A DNA stretch of 5,536 bases from Fibrobacteraceae bacterium (GCA_023231365.1 JALNVO010000187.1:1-5536); one strand, 5' to 3'. Positions 1 to 5,536 are shown, counted from the stretch's first letter. Made by a program: numbers and translations. The notes: generated from the letters alone by a model not told the origin.

Positions 1-921
1 CTCCATCGTGGCGAGGAGGCCTGCTTGTTCCATCTCTGCGTGGAGCTTAGTCACAACGTCTTTGATCTCATCTTCTGGTTTGCCAGTGAGGAGCATGAGA
101 GCCTTGATTGTATTTGCGCGGTATGCCTTGCGGTATGTGATACGCACTCCGTCAGCCATTGCGTAGTCGAAATTCGGGATGGATTGCCCGCCGTGCTGGT
201 CGTTCTGGTTGCTCTGAATGGCAATTGCTGCAAGAGCCGCATAGCTGCGGATGTCATGCGGTGCGCGAAGGTGTCCGTGCCCGGTGTTGAAGCCGCCTTT
301 GAAGAGCTTGATCAGATCGATCTGGCAGCAGGTGGTGGTGAGGGAATAAAAGTCCAAATCGTGAATATGGATGTCGCCGTCCTGATGTGCTTGGGAATGT
401 TCCGGCTTGATCATATTGGTGAGGTAGAAATATTTGGCACCTTCGGAACCGTACTTAAGCATAGTGCCCATAGCGGTGTCTCCGTCGATGTTCGCGTTTT
501 CGCGCTTGATGTCCGAGTCCTTAGCATCGCTGAAGGTAATGTCGTGAAGTGTCTGCATCAGGCGGTTACTCTGCTCGCGGGCACGGGTGCGTTCGGCGCG
601 GTACAAGATGTAGTGCTTCGCGGTATCGGGGTATCCCTGCTCGGCGAGCACTCGTTCGGCATGGTCCTGGATATCTTCGATGTCGGGCTCTGTTTTGCCT
701 TCTTCTTCAAGCTTCTTGGCGATAAGGCAAGCGAGCTTGAAACCGACTTTGTTAACCGGGTCGTTATCTTCTGTGCCGTGGATGGATAATGTCGGAATAG
801 AAGATTTGGTTTGTTCTTTCAGTTCTCCAGAAGCTCGCAAAGCCTTGTCAAGAGCGTTTGCAATCTTTTCGATGTTAAATGGAACTTCACGGCCATCCCG
901 TTTCTTGACTGTTAAAATCAT
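1..921 (-). CDS. nrdD: Anaerobic ribonucleoside-triphosphate reductase, class III (N-terminal 307 residues, partial)
   Basis: This cytoplasmic enzyme reduces ribonucleoside triphosphates to deoxyribonucleotides without oxygen, using a glycyl radical installed by the activase NrdG. The frame is open from the ATG at 921-919 to the left edge, so the C-terminus (active-site cysteine loop, glycyl radical site) is not visible. Residues 1 to about 115 look like an ATP-cone allosteric domain, opening ILTVKKRDGREVPFNIEKI and closing with AKHYILYRAERTRARE. The catalytic domain follows, with HQDGDIHIHDLDFY (179-192), a Cys pair at 198-199 in TTTCCQIDL, and QNDQHGGQSIPNFDYAMA (239-256), all typical of NrdD. 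An AGGA ribosome site (933-930) lies 8 nt before the ATG. The gene is co-directional with the U32 gene upstream but 376 bp away, with its own promoter. Neither nrdG nor the NrdD subtype (electron donor) can be judged here. Family assignment is very secure. Confidence 0.96.
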   Translation of the reverse strand, partial: MILTVKKRDGREVPFNIEKIANALDKALRASGELKEQTKSSIPTLSIHGTEDNDPVNKVGFKLACLIAKKLEEEGKTEPDIEDIQDHAERVLAEQGYPDTAKHYILYRAERTRAREQSNRLMQTLHDITFSDAKDSDIKRENANIDGDTAMGTMLKYGSEGAKYFYLTNMIKPEHSQAHQDGDIHIHDLDFYSLTTTCCQIDLIKLFKGGFNTGHGHLRAPHDIRSYAALAAIAIQSNQNDQHGGQSIPNFDYAMADGVRITYRKAYRANTIKALMLLTGKPEDEIKDVVTKLHAEMEQAGLLATME

Positions 922-987
922 ATATAGTTTCCTTTTCTTTCTTGCGGCTAGGAACCCCTTTGGCTCCTTTGCCTATTTTCATACCCA

Positions 988-1003
988 AAACAACATATTG
1001 TGC
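988..1003 (-). promoter_or_regulatory. Putative NrdR box, second of the pair
   Basis: The plus-strand text AAACAACATATTGTGC agrees with the NrdR box pattern ACACWAYATATWGTGT at about 14 of 16 positions, including an intact right half ATATTGTG. Its start is 33 bp from that of the other box, about three helical turns, as expected for one NrdR oligomer bridging two boxes. It would lie at about +33 to +48 of the nrdD transcript, somewhat further downstream than usual. Confidence 0.5.
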
Positions 1004-1020
1004 TGTTTCGCCATCGTTTT

Positions 1021-1036
1021 CTACTAGATGTGGCGT
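1021..1036 (-). promoter_or_regulatory. Putative NrdR box, promoter-proximal
   Basis: The plus-strand text CTACTAGATGTGGCGT contains the core ACTAGATGTgG. This resembles NrdR boxes of the ACACTAGATGTAGTGT kind, agreeing at about 11-12 of 16 positions. NrdR is the zinc/ATP-cone repressor of ribonucleotide reductase genes and binds paired boxes about 31-33 bp apart. This box overlaps the predicted nrdD start of transcription, and its partner begins 33 bp away at 988. The outer positions are degenerate, so the pair is the argument and not this box alone. Confidence 0.45.
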
Positions 1037-1041
1037 ATAAG

Positions 1042-1070
1042 ATAATAAAACTTTTTGGGGTCTGCTTCAA
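1042..1070 (-). promoter_or_regulatory. Sigma-70-like promoter for nrdD
   Basis: On the minus strand, TTGAAG (1070-1065) and TATTAT (1047-1042) are separated by exactly 17 bp. They match the -35 and -10 consensus at 4/6 and 5/6 positions. Transcription would start near 1036-1034, giving a leader of roughly 110 nt. The upstream DNA is AT-rich. The position directly beside the NrdR-like boxes supports it. It was found by eye only. Confidence 0.55.
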
Positions 1071-1079
1071 AAATTTGAA
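1066..1079. repeat. AT-rich dyad at the nrdD -35 region
   Basis: TTCAAA and TTTGAA flank two A residues to give a perfect inverted repeat that overlaps the proposed -35 element. The adjoining 13 bases at 1072-1084 (AATTTGAAAAATA) recur exactly at 1229-1241 beside a similar dyad. This could be an operator or simply AT-rich sequence. Confidence 0.35.
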
Positions 1080-1223
1080 AAATATTTAACTTTTAATTTT
1101 GTTACAAAAATGAATTTTTATGCTTACGAGTTAGAACTTTGTTAACTTAATGTGAAATAAAGGGTTATGAAGGTTGTTCAATGGGCAGGAGGATCGGTTT
1201 AGCCCTCTTTCTATCAGTCACAC

Positions 1224-1238
1224 TTTTCAATTTGAAAA
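1224..1238. repeat. AT-rich dyad downstream of the U32 gene
   Basis: TTTTCAA and TTGAAAA flank a single T. The dyad lies inside a larger, looser inverted repeat, GTCACAC (1217-1223) against GTGTGAC (1267-1273). In the minus sense this is 25-80 nt past the U32 stop codon, so it could contribute to the 3' end of that mRNA. It has no following T-tract and is not a standard intrinsic terminator. Confidence 0.35.
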
Positions 1239-1297
1239 ATAAGAATCGGGATATTTCGTATCTGACGTGTGACCTAGAAACGATACTTTTTTATCCT

Positions 1298-3763
1298 TTA
1301 TCCCTTTTTGCGATCCTGCCAAGTGAGTGTATTGAAAAGCTGGCCTTCGGAAACTCCGTATTTTTCTTCGGCGCCGATAAGTTTGGCCGCTGTTTTCAGC
1401 GAGAGCCTGCCGCGCAAGGCTTCGGCGTAGAGGCGGATTTTTGATGTGACTTCTATGGGGCTTTCTTCGAGCATTTCCAAGCGAAAATGGTTTACGCCCA
1501 ATTCTTTGAGCATTGGCACGAGGTTAAGCGCGGACTGCGGTTTTTCCAAATAGAGTGTATTGCGACATTCCGCATCGGAGAGTAGCGTGTGACGGGCCCC
1601 TTTGTGGTCTAAAATGTCGATATGATGCTTGGAACAAATTTGTTTGCAATTAGGGAACCGCTCCGCTTCGGTAAGCGTTGCCGCATATAGGCAATACTCC
1701 ATATAGAATGCCGGCAAGTGCTCGAATACGGAAACTTCAAAGTGAATCCCTCCTTTTGCTGCGATGAGGGCTTTGAGTCCTTCCGCATTTAGATCGAGCG
1801 AAGGGTGGAGTGTGCGGAGGCCCTGAGCCAGAAACCATTCCGCGGAGAGCGAATTGGATATGTTCAAACTGTAATCGCCTTCGAGAGGAATTTTTGAATT
1901 TTCGAAGTAGGTGATGGCGCCTAAGTTGCGGATGAGAATAAAATCGGGAGCGAGCTCGTTGATTTTTTTCAAATGAGCTGTTTCGCCTTCCTTGAGCACA
2001 CGGAGTGTGGCGATGCCAGCTTGAAAGCCGAGCTCCCGGATGCGAGCGAGCGGCCTTTCATAATTGACACCCCAGTCGAAATCCATAACTACGCGGTCGA
2101 TGTCCTGGCCTTTCAACCCTTCGATTTGCTCTGGCGTCCGGACTAGTACGGAGATGGTGCTTTTGCTGTTGGTGCTTTCTTCCCGCACTTTTTTTTCGCG
2201 TGCGTGAGCGATGAGAGCTTCACCGCGTTCTGCGGAAATATCTATTTCGGGTGTTTTGAGGCGGGCGTTATCGAGAGCATCGGTTGCTTCTTTGCGGAGT
2301 AGGCGTACTGTCTTGTCCATTAGAAAAGCGTTGCTTTGAATCTCCAGCGATATTTCGCTTGCTTTGTATGCAGTTCCCGAAAGTGATGCTAGTTCTTTTT
2401 TAATGTGGCTTTCCATATCGCGGGGCGTCTTTGCGAGTTCCAAGGACTCTTTAGAAGATGCTGTTATTTTATGCGTATTATCTTCAAGTATCAAGCAAAG
2501 TGGACTTCCGATTTTACCCGAAAGGCTTATGCGAATAGGAATGTGCTTTTCTAGTTCTCGGTCTGTGTAGCTCTTTTTGAGCTCCTTTTCGAGTGCGGGA
2601 GAATCGTTGCGAAAAACACTCATGCCTGCGTGTACTTTGCTGAAATTGAATTTGTTGTCGAATTCAAGGAGTGTTTTCCCGCGGAATTCTTTATAGGAAT
2701 AGAGCCTGCTTCCGGTTGCATTGGATTCTCCGGGGTCTTCAAATAGGATGCCGTCGCCGGGTTCGATGGAGAATCGTCCGCTGAGAATGACTCCGCCTTG
2801 TTCTACGGACTCCACTTTGCCTAAGTATTGACCGTGGTGATTGGAGAATGCTCCATCTACGAGAGTTTGTTGGTCCGTGCCGCGGAGCCATCCGGGGCCT
2901 AACCCGCGGGAAAAGAGAATTTCCAGCGGTTCATATACTTTTGGAGAAACAAATCCCGTGTCTAACTTTTCGCGAAATGCGCGTGCTACTGCAGCCACGT
3001 ACTCCGGGCTTTTGAGGCGCCCTTCTACCTTAAATGCCTTGATGCCAATTTTTTTGAGCTCGTCGAGTTCATCGATTGCAGAAAGGTCGCGTGGACTAAA
3101 GAGAAAGCTTTTCCCGCCGAGATTTTTTTCCTTACCGTCTACATACATACGGTAGGGAAGTCTGCAACTTTGCGCGCATTGTCCGCGGTTCGCGGAGCGA
3201 CCACCGAAGTTTTCGCTGGTGAGGCATTGTCCGCTGAACGAAACGCAAAGAGCTCCGTGTACGAAAACTTCTAGTTCCATTGAAGTCCGCGCGGCGATTT
3301 TCCGGATCTCGTCGATGGAGAGCTCCCGGGCAAGTACCGCCCGTTTGAATCCCAGCCGCTTCGCAAGTTCAATGCCTTCGGCGGAAGCAATCGTCATTTG
3401 CGTCGATGCATGAATTTCCTGTTTTGGCGCAACGGCTTGGAACAGCCGGGAAAGACCTATATCCTGGATGATAATGGCGTCGGGTTTAAGTGCCGTAAGG
3501 TTTTCGATAAACTCCGGGAGTGAATCGAGCTCGTTCTCAAAGATGAGAATGTTCATTGCAAGGAATGTGCGGACGTTGCGGATTCTCGCATAGCGGATCA
3601 TTTCGCGTACATCGTCGAATGATAGATCTTCTGTGCGTCCTCGGGCGTTCCAATGGGGGACGCCTAAATAGACGGCATCAGCTCCGTTCTGGACAGCGGC
3701 GTAGAACATATCTTTGTTCCCCACGGGGAGCATCAATTCGGGGAGATTTTCGCGGTTTTGCAT
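1298..3763 (-). CDS. U32-family protein, RlhA (YdcP)-like, with extra C-terminal domain
   Basis: The family is labelled peptidase/collagenase U32, but its characterised members RlhA and TrhP hydroxylate 23S rRNA C2501 and tRNA uridine, so an RNA-hydroxylation role is the better inference. Residues 8 to about 275 form the U32 barrel: ELMLPVGNKDMFYAAVQNGADAVYLG region (10-34), HASTQMTIAS (118-127), the signature EVFVHGALCVSFSGQC (165-180), and IKAFKVEGRLKSPEYVA (241-257). Cys173, 180, 196 and 200 fit an Fe-S site. Residues about 385-510 resemble DUF3656. Residues about 535-785 form a further domain with Cys691, 706, 710 and 733 and the motif DAECRNTLY. At 821 residues it exceeds E. coli RlhA (about 650). 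A TAA directly precedes the ATG, so the start cannot lie upstream, yet no Shine-Dalgarno is visible. It is divergent from the lipoprotein gene. Confidence 0.9.
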   Translation of the reverse strand: MQNRENLPELMLPVGNKDMFYAAVQNGADAVYLGVPHWNARGRTEDLSFDDVREMIRYARIRNVRTFLAMNILIFENELDSLPEFIENLTALKPDAIIIQDIGLSRLFQAVAPKQEIHASTQMTIASAEGIELAKRLGFKRAVLARELSIDEIRKIAARTSMELEVFVHGALCVSFSGQCLTSENFGGRSANRGQCAQSCRLPYRMYVDGKEKNLGGKSFLFSPRDLSAIDELDELKKIGIKAFKVEGRLKSPEYVAAVARAFREKLDTGFVSPKVYEPLEILFSRGLGPGWLRGTDQQTLVDGAFSNHHGQYLGKVESVEQGGVILSGRFSIEPGDGILFEDPGESNATGSRLYSYKEFRGKTLLEFDNKFNFSKVHAGMSVFRNDSPALEKELKKSYTDRELEKHIPIRISLSGKIGSPLCLILEDNTHKITASSKESLELAKTPRDMESHIKKELASLSGTAYKASEISLEIQSNAFLMDKTVRLLRKEATDALDNARLKTPEIDISAERGEALIAHAREKKVREESTNSKSTISVLVRTPEQIEGLKGQDIDRVVMDFDWGVNYERPLARIRELGFQAGIATLRVLKEGETAHLKKINELAPDFILIRNLGAITYFENSKIPLEGDYSLNISNSLSAEWFLAQGLRTLHPSLDLNAEGLKALIAAKGGIHFEVSVFEHLPAFYMEYCLYAATLTEAERFPNCKQICSKHHIDILDHKGARHTLLSDAECRNTLYLEKPQSALNLVPMLKELGVNHFRLEMLEESPIEVTSKIRLYAEALRGRLSLKTAAKLIGAEEKYGVSEGQLFNTLTWQDRKKG

Positions 3764-3777
3764 TTAAAGGCAAAGTT

Positions 3778-3799
3778 AAAAAAGCAAAGCCTTCTTTGC
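3778..3799 (-). terminator. Hairpin plus T-tract in the leader of the U32 gene
   Basis: In minus-strand sense, GCAAAG (3799-3794), loop AAGG and CTTTGC (3789-3784) form a 6-bp stem followed directly by six T (3783-3778). This is the layout of a small intrinsic terminator. It lies 15 nt before the U32 start codon, so it would act as an attenuator and not as an end-of-gene terminator. Half the stem is A-U, so it is weak, and it may be a by-product of the tandem repeat. Confidence 0.3.
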
Positions 3800-3819
3800 A
3801 AAGCCTTTTTTGCAAAGCC
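3784..3819. repeat. Short tandem repeat, 14-bp unit, about 2.6 copies
   Basis: The unit GCAAAGCCTTYTTT occurs at 3784-3797 and 3798-3811, differing at one base, and its first eight bases recur at 3812-3819. A weaker echo (GCAAAG) lies at 3770-3775. The array fills about half of the 77-bp divergent spacer and creates overlapping hairpins on both strands. Confidence 0.75.
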
Positions 3820-3826
3820 GCACTTT

Positions 3827-3838
3827 CTTATATTTAAG
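3827..3838. promoter_or_regulatory. Near-palindromic, possibly bidirectional -10 region
   Basis: CTTATATTTAAG is symmetric at 10 of 12 positions. On the plus strand TATATT (3829-3834) is a -10-like hexamer whose expected start falls at about 3841, the first base of the lipoprotein ATG. On the minus strand TATAAG (3832-3827) is a -10-like hexamer that would give the U32 gene a leader of about 55 nt. No good -35 is visible on either side. Confidence 0.4.
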
Positions 3839-3840
3839 AT

Positions 3841-4056
3841 ATGCGTCTTATTTTATCATCAGCTTTTACTTTACTTTTCGCAATACTTTTTGCTTCGTGT
3901 TCAGACCCGCAAGCGGAAAAGGAGATCGCCCGCAAGGAGGCAATTGTTCAAAATTACCAGGCGAAAATTGAGAAGGTGAAGACTAGGCTTGACAGCCTCA
4001 AGGAAAAAGACAAAGCGATGCAGGCGGAGATGGACTCGCTCGATATGAGGCGCTGA
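3841..4056 (+). CDS. Small coiled-coil lipoprotein (71 aa)
   Basis: I do not recognise the family. Residues 1-19 are a signal peptide (Arg2, then a hydrophobic run LILSSAFTLLFAILFAS) ending in a lipobox-like FAS-Cys20, so the mature protein should be lipid-anchored. Ser at +2 would favour the outer membrane under E. coli rules. The rest of the protein, 21-71, is charged and Lys/Glu/Gln-rich, with hydrophobic residues spaced as in a coiled coil (IVQNYQAKIEKVKTRLDSL). It resembles Lpp in size and build but ends in Arg-Arg rather than the peptidoglycan-linking Lys. An in-frame TAA two codons upstream and the need for the signal peptide fix the start at 3841. No Shine-Dalgarno is present, and the transcript may be leaderless. 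It is the first gene of the plus-strand cluster, and its TGA shares one base with the next ATG. Confidence 0.85.
   Translation: MRLILSSAFTLLFAILFASCSDPQAEKEIARKEAIVQNYQAKIEKVKTRLDSLKEKDKAMQAEMDSLDMRR
4047..4050 (+). promoter_or_regulatory. Ribosome binding site of the M50-like gene
   Basis: GAGG lies 5 nt before the ATG at 4056, inside the last codons of the lipoprotein gene. With the 1-nt stop/start overlap it supports translation restarting or coupling from the lipoprotein frame. The contrast with the lipoprotein gene, which has no such site, is notable. Confidence 0.55.
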
Positions 4057-4715
4057 TGCGTTTCCTCGTCTTGCTCGTCTTTTCCATTTTCTTTCTGTTT
4101 TTGTCTGCATCTTTCGGATATTCTCTTTACCTCGGCTTTGATTTTTCATTGTCTTCGGTCAGTCCATTCCGCTTTGAAGGAATGGGAATGTTAATTTATG
4201 TGGTAATTTCTTTAATATTGAAAGTCTTTCATCGAAATTTAGAATTTGCGGAGACTTTTTGTCACGAACTCAATCACACGGTTTTTTGTGTCCTTTCTTT
4301 TCACAAGGTAGATTCTTTTTTGGCCGATTCGGAAAAGGGCGGAAAAGTCTCTTTTAGCGGAAATCCGAATCCGTTCATCGTGCTTGCTCCTTATGCATTT
4401 CCACTGTTTGCTTTAGTTGCACTTTTTTTTAAGTTGTTTGCAATGCCAAAAGCGTTTCCTATAATTGAAGGTGTTGTCGGCTTCTTTCTTCTCTTTCATT
4501 TGCACAGTATATTCTGCGAGGCGCACCTTCGGCAGACGGACTTGAAAGTGTACGGTTATCTTTTTTCTTATTCGGCAATACTCCTCGTGAATTTGATTCT
4601 TGTTCCATTTGTCTTTATTGCGGCGGGCAAAGGCTTTGATGTTGGATTCGAGTTCTTGAAGAATGGCTGGTTGATGATGGGCGAGCTCGCTTTAATGGTG
4701 TGGCGGCTCGTATGA
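4056..4715 (+). CDS. Integral membrane zinc-metallopeptidase-like protein, M50B-like (219 aa)
   Basis: This is probably a site-2-protease-like membrane protein that cleaves substrates in or near the bilayer; the substrate is unknown. Hydrophobic segments lie at about 3-24, 43-57, 106-128, 135-151 and 167-190. His70-Glu71-Leu72-Asn73-His74 is an HExxH zinc motif just after the second segment. It is followed by a Gly-Gly turn (95-96) and NPFIVLAPYAFPLF (105-118), which resembles the conserved N...LAPY..FP stretch of M50B-like proteins. A third ligand could be Asp162, after HLHSIFCEAHLRQTD; this is inference. There is no PDZ domain and the protein is short, as in minimal M50B members. It sits between the lipoprotein gene (1-nt overlap) and the deaminase gene (4-nt overlap). 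It could instead be an inactive homologue, but both His and the Glu are intact. Confidence 0.75.
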   Translation: MRFLVLLVFSIFFLFLSASFGYSLYLGFDFSLSSVSPFRFEGMGMLIYVVISLILKVFHRNLEFAETFCHELNHTVFCVLSFHKVDSFLADSEKGGKVSFSGNPNPFIVLAPYAFPLFALVALFFKLFAMPKAFPIIEGVVGFFLLFHLHSIFCEAHLRQTDLKVYGYLFSYSAILLVNLILVPFVFIAAGKGFDVGFEFLKNGWLMMGELALMVWRLV

Positions 4716-5536
4716 TTCTTCTAAAGTCCGTTTTATGCGGTAAAGAAGTTTCGGATGTACTGATTGACGGAAATCTCTTTAAGAGAATTGCTCCGGCGGG
4801 TTCTTTTGAAGTGCCCGGTGGAACAGAAATTTTGGATGCGGGCGGTTTGGCGATCCTCCCCGCTTTTTATAATGCTCACTCTCATTCGGCAATGGTGCTA
4901 TTTCGGGGTTGCGCAGACGATTTACCGCTCAAACGTTGGCTTTCGGAATATATTTGGCCGAGGGAACGCAAACTCTCTCCGGCAGATGTCTATGCTGCAT
5001 CCCGTTATGCGATTTTAGAAATGATCCGTTCGGGAACCGTATTCTTTGCCGATATGTATTGGCACAGAGCGGAAACGATTCGTGCGGCTTTGGAAATGGG
5101 CGTGCGCGCAGCTGTCGGCGTTACTTTCTCGGATGGGCTTTCGTCCGATGAAGAAAAGAATGTTCTCTTTTTGAAGGAACATGCATTGGAATATAAGGGC
5201 CTTGTGCATTTGACCGTTGCGGCTCATTCCATTTATACAGTGTCGGCTCCGCTCCTAGTGCAGGCGGCGGTTCTTGCGGAAGAACTTAATCTACCTTTTC
5301 AAATTCATTTGTCCGAAACTGCGGAAGAGGCTTCAAAAAGCCTTACTCCGACAAATGGGAAAAGTCCGGTCGCTTATTTGGATTCGCTGAATGTACTTTC
5401 CCCGCATACGATTGCCGCACACCTAGTGCACGTTTCAGACGAAGATCTTTGCATATTGAAGGCGCGCAGAGTGACTTGCGTACACAATCCTTGCTCCAAT
5501 ATGAAGCTTGCAAACGGTACTTTTCAGATGAAAAAG
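4712..5536 (+). CDS. mtaD: Amidohydrolase, methylthioadenosine/S-adenosylhomocysteine deaminase type (N-terminal 275 residues, partial)
   Basis: This cytoplasmic metal-dependent deaminase would convert methylthioadenosine or S-adenosylhomocysteine to the inosyl forms, a salvage step after methylation and polyamine synthesis. Residues 1-50 start the composite beta-sandwich found in TRZ/ATZ-type enzymes. Next come NAHSHSAM (metal ligands His56 and His58), FRGCADDLPLKRWLSEYIWP (64-83, very MtaD-like), SGTVFFADMY (107-116), AHSIYTVS (171-178), IHLSE (His199, Glu202), AAHLVHV (His237) and HNPCSNMKLANG (258-269). The metal-binding Asp expected near residue 285 lies beyond the window. The ATG overlaps the upstream TGA as ATGA, indicating coupled translation; the Shine-Dalgarno is weak. 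The related guanine or chlorohydrolase-type enzymes are less likely given the motifs, but substrate cannot be proven from sequence. Confidence 0.87.
   Translation, partial: MILLKSVLCGKEVSDVLIDGNLFKRIAPAGSFEVPGGTEILDAGGLAILPAFYNAHSHSAMVLFRGCADDLPLKRWLSEYIWPRERKLSPADVYAASRYAILEMIRSGTVFFADMYWHRAETIRAALEMGVRAAVGVTFSDGLSSDEEKNVLFLKEHALEYKGLVHLTVAAHSIYTVSAPLLVQAAVLAEELNLPFQIHLSETAEEASKSLTPTNGKSPVAYLDSLNVLSPHTIAAHLVHVSDEDLCILKARRVTCVHNPCSNMKLANGTFQMKK

Larger units (their letters stand above)
922..1297. other. Intergenic spacer between the U32 gene and nrdD
   Basis: This 376-bp stretch has no convincing gene. From right to left (minus-strand sense) it holds the 3' side of the U32 gene, an AT-rich block at about 1071-1165 that could act as an UP element, the proposed nrdD promoter, two NrdR-like boxes, and a leader of roughly 110 nt. 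The leader can form a 6-bp stem with one G-U pair (951-956 with 962-967). I see no GC-rich hairpin with a T-tract after the U32 stop, so termination of that transcript is unexplained. Read-through into nrdD is possible. Confidence 0.7.

Noticed and set aside
25..789. A 254-codon plus-strand open frame
   Set aside because: It is fully antisense to nrdD, whose minus-strand translation carries unmistakable family motifs. The plus-strand product is compositionally odd and unlike any family I know.
680..1027. A 115-codon plus-strand open frame
   Set aside because: It runs antisense to the nrdD start and through its proposed leader and boxes. No ribosome site, signal or domain is visible, so it is a shadow.
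1181..1444. An 87-codon plus-strand frame with a GAAGG 7 nt upstream and a hydrophobic start
   Set aside because: The ribosome site is reasonable, but more than half of the frame is antisense to the conserved C-terminus of the U32 gene, and I see no promoter or recognisable domain. Expression data would be needed to revive it.
3784..3819. Tandem repeat considered as a CRISPR fragment or mobile-element end
   Set aside because: The units are directly abutting 14-mers with no spacers, no transposase gene and no target duplication.
3556..3979. Plus-strand frames across the U32 start and the divergent spacer
   Set aside because: They overlap the U32 N-terminus in antisense or the lipoprotein gene out of frame. 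Their products are low-complexity or basic without motifs.
3901..4149. An 82-codon minus-strand frame opposite the lipoprotein gene
   Set aside because: It is an Arg/Lys-rich antisense shadow of the coiled-coil region and has no supporting signals.
4764..5227. Short frames on both strands inside the deaminase gene
   Set aside because: The plus frame from 4712 reads continuously through all amidohydrolase motifs, so the other frames are shadows.

Overview
The window reads as a piece of chromosome from an anaerobic (or facultative) Gram-negative bacterium. It holds two genes on the minus strand and a compact three-gene cluster on the plus strand. The pointers to lifestyle are an oxygen-sensitive class III ribonucleotide reductase (NrdD) and a small lipoprotein with a signal peptide and coiled coil. 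Base composition is balanced in genes and strongly AT-rich in the spacers. Promoter-like sequences resemble ordinary sigma-70 elements. A Fibrobacter-like or related rumen/gut lineage would fit, but that is an impression of protein style and not a demonstrated placement. I see no phage, transposon, CRISPR, rRNA or tRNA signature.

Region by region: positions 1-921 (minus) are the N-terminal 307 codons of nrdD, which runs off the left edge. Positions 922-1297 are a 376-bp spacer with the nrdD leader, a good sigma-70-like promoter, and two 16-bp sites that resemble a tandem pair of NrdR boxes. It also holds AT-rich dyads, and I find no convincing terminator for the gene upstream. Positions 1298-3763 (minus) encode an 821-residue U32-family protein of the RlhA (YdcP) type, enlarged by a C-terminal domain with its own cysteine cluster. 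Positions 3764-3840 are a 77-bp divergent spacer with a 14-bp tandem repeat, a hairpin followed by a T-tract, and a near-palindromic AT-rich element that could be a shared -10 region.

Positions 3841-5536 (plus) hold three genes with overlapping ends: a 71-residue coiled-coil lipoprotein, a 219-residue membrane protein with an HELNH zinc motif (M50-like), and the first 275 codons of an amidohydrolase of the methylthioadenosine/S-adenosylhomocysteine deaminase type. The 1-nt and 4-nt overlaps point to one transcript with coupled translation.

Functionally, nrdD supplies deoxynucleotides under anoxia and appears to have its own regulated promoter. The U32 protein probably modifies RNA. The plus-strand cluster mixes envelope proteins with a nucleoside-salvage enzyme, and no shared pathway is obvious. 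The observations most worth a second look are the putative NrdR box pair, the possibly leaderless lipoprotein transcript in the divergent spacer, the duplicated-domain U32 protein, and the lipoprotein/M50 pair.
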